In this document: positions 58,766 through 64,000 of the stretch, one piece after another | Layout of the letters: each line of letters starts with the position of its first letter | Numbering within the stretch: the stretch's first letter is position 1 | Source: Acanthochlamys bracteata | Lineage: Eukaryota; Streptophyta; Magnoliopsida; Pandanales; Velloziaceae | Assembly: GCA_019914995.1 (NCBI GenBank) | Contig: CM034131.1 | Coordinates: forward strand, 3,038,001-3,102,000 | Reading direction: 5' to 3' | DNA length: 64,000 nt | The notes under the pieces: model-generated | Told to the model about the DNA's origin: nothing | The model's database searches: none | What the model saw: only the letters and a program-made list of their open reading frames with translations | Translations under genes and position numbers: made by a program

Positions 58766-59579
58766 TTAATCTCGTGACAGCGTGGCCATTGATTCCAAAA
58801 GATATTTATCTAACCGCTATTGAATCCCATGGTTGGTTGAGACCAGTGCACTGTGTTTTGCTCTGTGCACCGATCAAACAAGCAATCTAACTCTTTCATG
58901 AAAAGTGCTTCCTAACGCTCGCGGCACACCAACTCATTAATGACCACTAATCTCAGGTATCTGTTCATACAGGCATCAGCAAGTTGACTCGCAGATTAAG
59001 ATTATTTCAATGACTCAAGGGGTCCTACACTGAACTCTCCCTATGAAACATAAACGTCATTGGCTCATTCTCGTGTAGTCTGTCGAGCTTTCATGCATGT
59101 GTTCCAGTTGTTATTTTCTAAATTACTGTAAGGAGATTAATAACCAGGTAAACCAACGATACAACAGTCAATGTTACTCAATGCAAACCCAATCTTTATC
59201 ACGACATGCTATTGAACGAACATAAACTTAAATTAAACAAAACATTAGTTAAATTAAACAATTCAATAATACCGCTGTTTTCTTTTCCTTTTACTTTTCC
59301 TTTTTTTTTTGTTATTTTATCTCTGCAGCCAAATAAGACGAGATCGATCAAAACGCAAGAAATCAAAATCCATTTCTTCTCTGTCAATCTAGAAGAACCG
59401 AAGCAAACATTTCATTCAAAATCAAGTTTTTCATTTTCCGATTTCGTTCAAAATTTCATTTCAACAGAAACCAAATCTGTGTTCTTAAAGAAAAAAAAAA
59501 AAACAACAGAAACCAATCTGACCAGCAACACCAGGTTGCCTTCGGCGAGAATTTCCGGCACTGTTTTTACAGAACGCTC

Positions 59580-60322
59580 ATGCCGAGCGTGGGCGTGAAG
59601 CTCTATAGCGTCTTCTTCAAGCTTCTTCTCAAACACCGTCTTCAATCTCGCTCCGCCGACACTCCGCCGTTAACTACATCTTATGGCGTTACATCACGTC
59701 CGTCAGAGGAATCTACCGTTCCAGCTCGTCCCGTTTTCTCCGATGACGGAGTTGCGACAAAAGACATCCACCTTGATCCACTCACGTCTCTCTCCGTTCG
59801 AATCTTTCTACCGGCTCCGTCATCAGCTGCTGTTTCACGCCGTCACAGCTTCACCACACCACCTAACCCCGTTAACGTCGACCTCAACGGCTCGCATTCT
59901 CGCCGTCACAGCTACGTGGGCGGGATTAACGGCCTTAGCAACGAATCTAATGGGCCACATTACAGAGGTTACCTGCCGACAATGGCGGATGGGAGAAAGC
60001 AGGCCGGGGCAGTGAAGAAATTGCCTATTGTTCTTCAATTCCATGGAGGAGCTTTTGTGTCCGGCAGTGCGGATTCTTCGGCGAATGATTACTTCTGTCG
60101 GCGAATTGCGAAATTGTTGGATGCTGTTGTGGTTGCTGTCGGATACAGACTGGCTCCGGAGAGCAGGTACCCAGCAGCGTTCGAGGATGGTTTCAAGGTG
60201 CTGAACTGGCTTGCAAAGCAGGCAAATTTGGCATCAATGGTGATCGGTAGTGGACGAATTGTTGACACTTTTGGAGCGTCCATGGTTGAGCCGTGGCTTG
60301 CAGCGCATGGTGATCCATCCAG
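59580..60322 (+). CDS. Carboxylesterase (CXE11/16-like), first coding exon, partial
   Basis: The exon encodes MPSVGVKLYSVFFKLLLKHR to HGDPSR, 247 full codons, ending at an AG-GTGGGT donor. The oxyanion-hole motif HGG (LQFHGGAFVSGS) is at residues 155-157, followed by DYFCRRIAKL and GYRLAPESRYPAAFEDG. These are signatures of the plant HSL-type carboxylesterases, which are related to gibberellin receptor GID1. The catalytic Ser (GxSxG), Asp and His must lie in downstream exons outside the window. A long insert between LPAPSS and KKLPIVLQFHGG with two RRHS motifs matches the CXE11/CXE16 subgroup as I remember it. The upstream 59370-59579 is a plausible 5' UTR. The substrate is unknown. The frame continues past the donor to 60623, but that part is intron. 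Confidence 0.85.
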
Positions 60323-63300
60323 GTGGGTTCTGTCTCAGGCTTGTTTATTTCATTTGAGATTGGACTCAGCGAGTCTAGATCCTAGACAAAACTACAGTGT
60401 TGATGCTTGTTATTCTAGTGCGTATGAAATTGTTGAAGTTGTTTTGATCTGTAATCAATATAGCTTTTTATGTCAGTTTTCTTACTTCACCATATCACAT
60501 GATATAACAATCTCTATCTCTTTCTTCTTGTTTATCGAGGAGCTTAAATACTCATCTTTAGTTGCATACAGTTCAGCTTATTCACAAAATAAGAAAGACA
60601 TATCCTTTCGGCTTTGGGAGTAGCTTCTGCAAGTATAGAATTAGAGCATAATGAGGTGATCAATGTAGCAGCATCCACTTGAAGTAGTTGAGGTGATTTA
60701 AAGTGGCCATGCTGATATATAATCTCAACTTAATAGAGAAGAAAGACATGATTTTTGAAGGTGTTAGTGGTTGCTCTTTTATGAGCTCTCAAAGGGAAGT
60801 GATCTCAGGGTGTAGTATGTTTGCTGAGAACATTTGCAAAAATAATTTGGCAAGTCAAAGCTCAGATCTATAAGTGTTAGGTATAGAGTGGTTTAGGACG
60901 TTATAGGGTGAGTTAGGAGGATTCTTTATGTTGAAGGTTAAAGAAATTGTCGGTACAAATGCAATTTAATCCTGAAGATAGAAACTGCTACTTCGTTTTG
61001 AGATCGTAATTTAAGGCCATAATTCATGGTCGCCTTGCAGGCTGGTCTGGTTGTTTCTTCCAGAGCTGTACCAGGAAGACAAGCTATCTTATGAAAATTT
61101 CAAAGAAACACAGGATATCAACATGGTCATCCCAGCGATTATAGTTTACATTCTTTGATATTTGTGGCAATTGGCATGATTTCCTAATATTTAGTCAACT
61201 CTTAGTGTCTTATGTTAACCTTTTGCTGAAAATAATGGGTCACTTTTATTTATGCAACTTAAATGGTCCATCAAGTTCAAAAGAGGTGGTTTAATTTTAT
61301 TTAGGGAATTCGACCTTGATTTTGATAGTTGAATGAGTAACTTTATGTGGGACTAGTTATGATATATTTTGAATATAAAGGAGACATTTGGTCTGGATGG
61401 AAGTCTTTTACCTGATAGATCCTCAACAATTCAAGATCTTTGCTCTGTTGGAATTCAAGATTCTCTTGTTGATATTTCAAGGCTGTTTTGTCGTGAATGT
61501 TGCTTTCTATGGTGTAACAAAGTAAGCATTGTAGAGGTTGCACTTTATGCGGATATTAAGAGAAAGTGGGATAGGTAGGACGACAAGAATAAGAAAGATA
61601 TGTAGAGTTGTCGTCCCTAGTTGCATTGTTATCTTGTTCTTGTTGTTGTTCTTTAAAAGAATGGATTAATAATATATGTTAATCTAAGAATTTGGGGTTA
61701 ATTTTGGGTCTCTTCTTGCATTATCCTCAAGATATCTTATCCCCTAGTGTTCTCCTTATCTCAAAATTTTTGAAGAGTATCTCATAATTTCTAGAATTTT
61801 TAGCCAACTTGTTCTTATTTCATTCTTTCGAACGATAACTAGTGAGATACTGTATACACGGGAATGCTTACCCTCATTATTTTACTATCCTGCTTATCCC
61901 TCTATCTCCTACTATCCCAACAAAAAATGACTGCTTTGGAATTTTTGGAATAAGGGAATGGGTTGAAAAAAAACAATATTTTGCAAATGAGTTATCTCTA
62001 TTCTCTAGTTCCTTTAGGCTCCTGACTTCATTGTAAAAAGCTTGGAATAAATTTGTATGTTAAATGCGTCACCATAAAATGCTAACATTTTCTCCTTGTT
62101 GTAATTCCCATGTCTATGTCCCCAAAAGCAAGCTCATGTCGTGACCTTTTAATGAAGAAACAATCTTGAGTAGACATTGATTGACTTGAGTGGAGCTCTT
62201 GTATATCTTGGAAAGGATATACTCTCTAAATTTATGATTTCTATGTAGCAGGTCTTCTGCTGCTCTCAATTTGAATTGAAAAGGTTGCCACGGTAAGCAC
62301 TCATAATGATGTCGTTTCCTTGAACAACAGAAATTTTTTAAACTAGTTTGCAACGTGCTTTAGGACTTATTTAGATACGAGATAGAAGCATGCATTCATA
62401 ATCAATGGATAATGATACCATGAACCAATAACATGTATAGGTTTAAGATTAAGCAGCTTCTTCCCTAATTTTTCTAAAACCATTGTCAAGGAATTAAATA
62501 TTTTTTGCACTGAATTTTCTTCTAAAGAATGGGCTAATTCCAGTAACCATATTTGATAAAGTAGGCTTAGTTGTAAAGCTTGCTACTGTTTCTGCTGACT
62601 GTTCCATTTTTTTTCCCCAACAAGACCTCGAGTAAGAAGCTGCTGCTAATAGTTAGTTGCACCAAAAGCTAGAAATGGCTGAGATTGTGTTCTCCTCAAT
62701 TTCATAGCATAAGATTTTTCTCAAATATGAAACGGCAAAATGTGATATCTGAGATATCTATTGCTTTTGTTTAATAATCTGGTAATTAAGATCCAATGGA
62801 AGCTAAAAAGAGAGTGAGAAGAAAGTATAAAACTAGCACATTCAAGGCCAAGGCTGTTGCCTTACTTTAGCTCATGAGATACTTTCTCAGACAGTCAATT
62901 ATAGGATTTTGATATTATTACTTGCGCTTTAATACAATAACTGAAAGTAGGATTTGTTTGTTATAAGTTTCTTATTGAGTGTCATGTTGAACCTTACTAG
63001 ATGAATTATCTTCTCATTATTGTTTGACTGCTTTGATGTATGTTGTAGCTTAATATGCCTTTTCTCTCGATTCGGAATGACCTGGTCTTGTGAATACTCT
63101 CGATGCTTATTACAGTTTAAGAGCGAGTTTGTAGAGGCCAGAAATTCAGTGCTTTGCTGGTGTAATGTATAGAAGACCTTGTATTAGCTACCTCTTTGTG
63201 TTGTGGACATAGCCTATTCGACCTCTCCTATATCTTGGATGTTACAAAATCCATAGAAAACTGATAGGCTATATTGACCCAAGATATCTGTGATGGTATG

Positions 63301-64000
63301 CATAGTAGCAGTGGCCTTCTCTAGAGTCTAGAAAAGTGGATAAAATTTGGTATCAAGTGGATTATATTGCACACATATGCTTGGGTATTTCTTGCAAAAA
63401 CATTAGTGCAAATATTTTTGCAGTTTAATAAGTTAAGCTTGTCCTTCGAGGATATATCAACTGGATAGTTTATTAACTGTGTTCTTTTCTTAATGAAACT
63501 AGTAACTAGTCTTCATGCAGCCATGTACGTGCAAGTCAACATTAAAATCGATGAAAAGCACATGCACTTTGAAGCAACACAGCAGATAAACTGACACAAT
63601 CGAAATTCCCTAGGAGATAGCAGGATTTGAGCAAATTAGTTTAGTGTCATATAGATACTCTTTCAATAGAGCATTTGTCAACAAATTTATGCTTATACAT
63701 ACAGTTTTCTAGTTTCTTAGACCACACCTATTAGTAAGGTATATGTTGATAGGTATAGTCCCTTCATTAGAACTAATATATACTTTGCCAAAAGATAGAT
63801 GAACGTGAGAACTAGTTACCAGTAACTACAAGAAAGCATACATTTGTCAAAATATGCATTTCTTATCTAATGCTTTTTAAATTGCTATCTTGCCAGTCTT
63901 GCTTTTTTGCTTTTTGTTACCTGGTAATTGGAGTTTGAATTGTAAGGTTACCTTTTGATTGTTGAAAAAATTGTTCAATGTATCCTACAAATGCTTCATG
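60323..64000 (+). other. Long first intron of the carboxylesterase gene
   Basis: I searched for the next exon, which should open with a conserved GVSCGAN-like nucleophile elbow, and did not find it. Both strands lack any other recognisable gene. The intron therefore probably runs beyond 64000, more than 3.6 kb. The alternative is that the gene is cut off here. Confidence 0.45.

Larger units (their letters stand above)
53894..59100. other. Intergenic, AT-rich, no gene seen
   Basis: No ORF here gives a recognisable protein, and the longest are A/T-run artefacts. It contains several MITE-like repeats (54535-54735, 55107-55400, 56286-56542, 58548-58765), a TA microsatellite at about 56997-57018, and a GCAACGACGGACCGTCG palindromic word near 55952 that may be a CACTA-like scrap. 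Confidence 0.35.

Noticed and set aside
60323-60623. Carboxylesterase reading on to the stop at 60623
   Set aside because: After HGDPSR the family continues differently, and a good GT donor stands at 60323. The remaining frame is hydrophobic intron translation.

Overview
The window is plant nuclear DNA, most likely from a eudicot. It is AT-rich, its genes carry GT-AG introns, its promoters and UTRs look plant-like (for example AAACCCTAA), and it has plant-type genes (PPR, carboxylesterase, ABHD17-like hydrolase) and plant-type transposons (FAR1-like MULEs, non-autonomous hAT-like elements, LTR elements with an initiator-Met primer site). I cannot name the species.

Three host genes look functional. 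(1) On the minus strand at 17426-21738 is a five-exon alpha/beta hydrolase of the ABHD17 type, 362 residues, with the full Ser145-Asp210-His239 triad. (2) On the minus strand at 50474-53163 is a six-exon C3HC4 RING protein of 359 residues, a likely E3 ubiquitin ligase. (3) On the plus strand at 59580-60322 is the first coding exon of a carboxylesterase resembling Arabidopsis CXE11/CXE16. The rest of that gene lies past the right edge, after an intron longer than 3.6 kb. Three host genes are broken: the 3' part of a serine hydroxymethyltransferase gene (515-1680), the last exon of an adenylate kinase gene (5599-5696), and a PPR gene scattered over about 19 kb (30950-49740).

Most of the window is transposon sediment. 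Two Mutator-like elements with very long terminal inverted repeats (TIRs) carry decayed FAR1-type transposase genes: MULE-1 at 7419-14612 and MULE-2 at 40100-49255. They differ in most of their sequence but share the terminal GGGATG, and both sit in TA microsatellites.

The PPR gene is the archaeological core. Its reading frame is split by a 0.64-kb hAT-like element, a 2.2-kb LTR element without coding domains, a 5.2-kb broken Ty3/gypsy copy, a 0.57-kb insertion with an 8-bp flanking repeat, and a second hAT-like element. That last element holds MULE-2, which in turn holds a solo LTR. Several junctions are fixed by target duplications, and joining the PPR text across them restores the expected motif.

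The remaining intergenic DNA (14.6-17.4, 21.7-30.3 and 53.9-59.5 kb) contains at least ten copies of a very AT-rich, partly palindromic MITE-like repeat, several hAT-like elements with 8-bp target duplications, a CACTA-like remnant and microsatellites. I saw no tRNA, rRNA or CRISPR array. No new gene system is evident. The most unusual objects are the two giant-TIR MULEs and the nested stack in the PPR gene.
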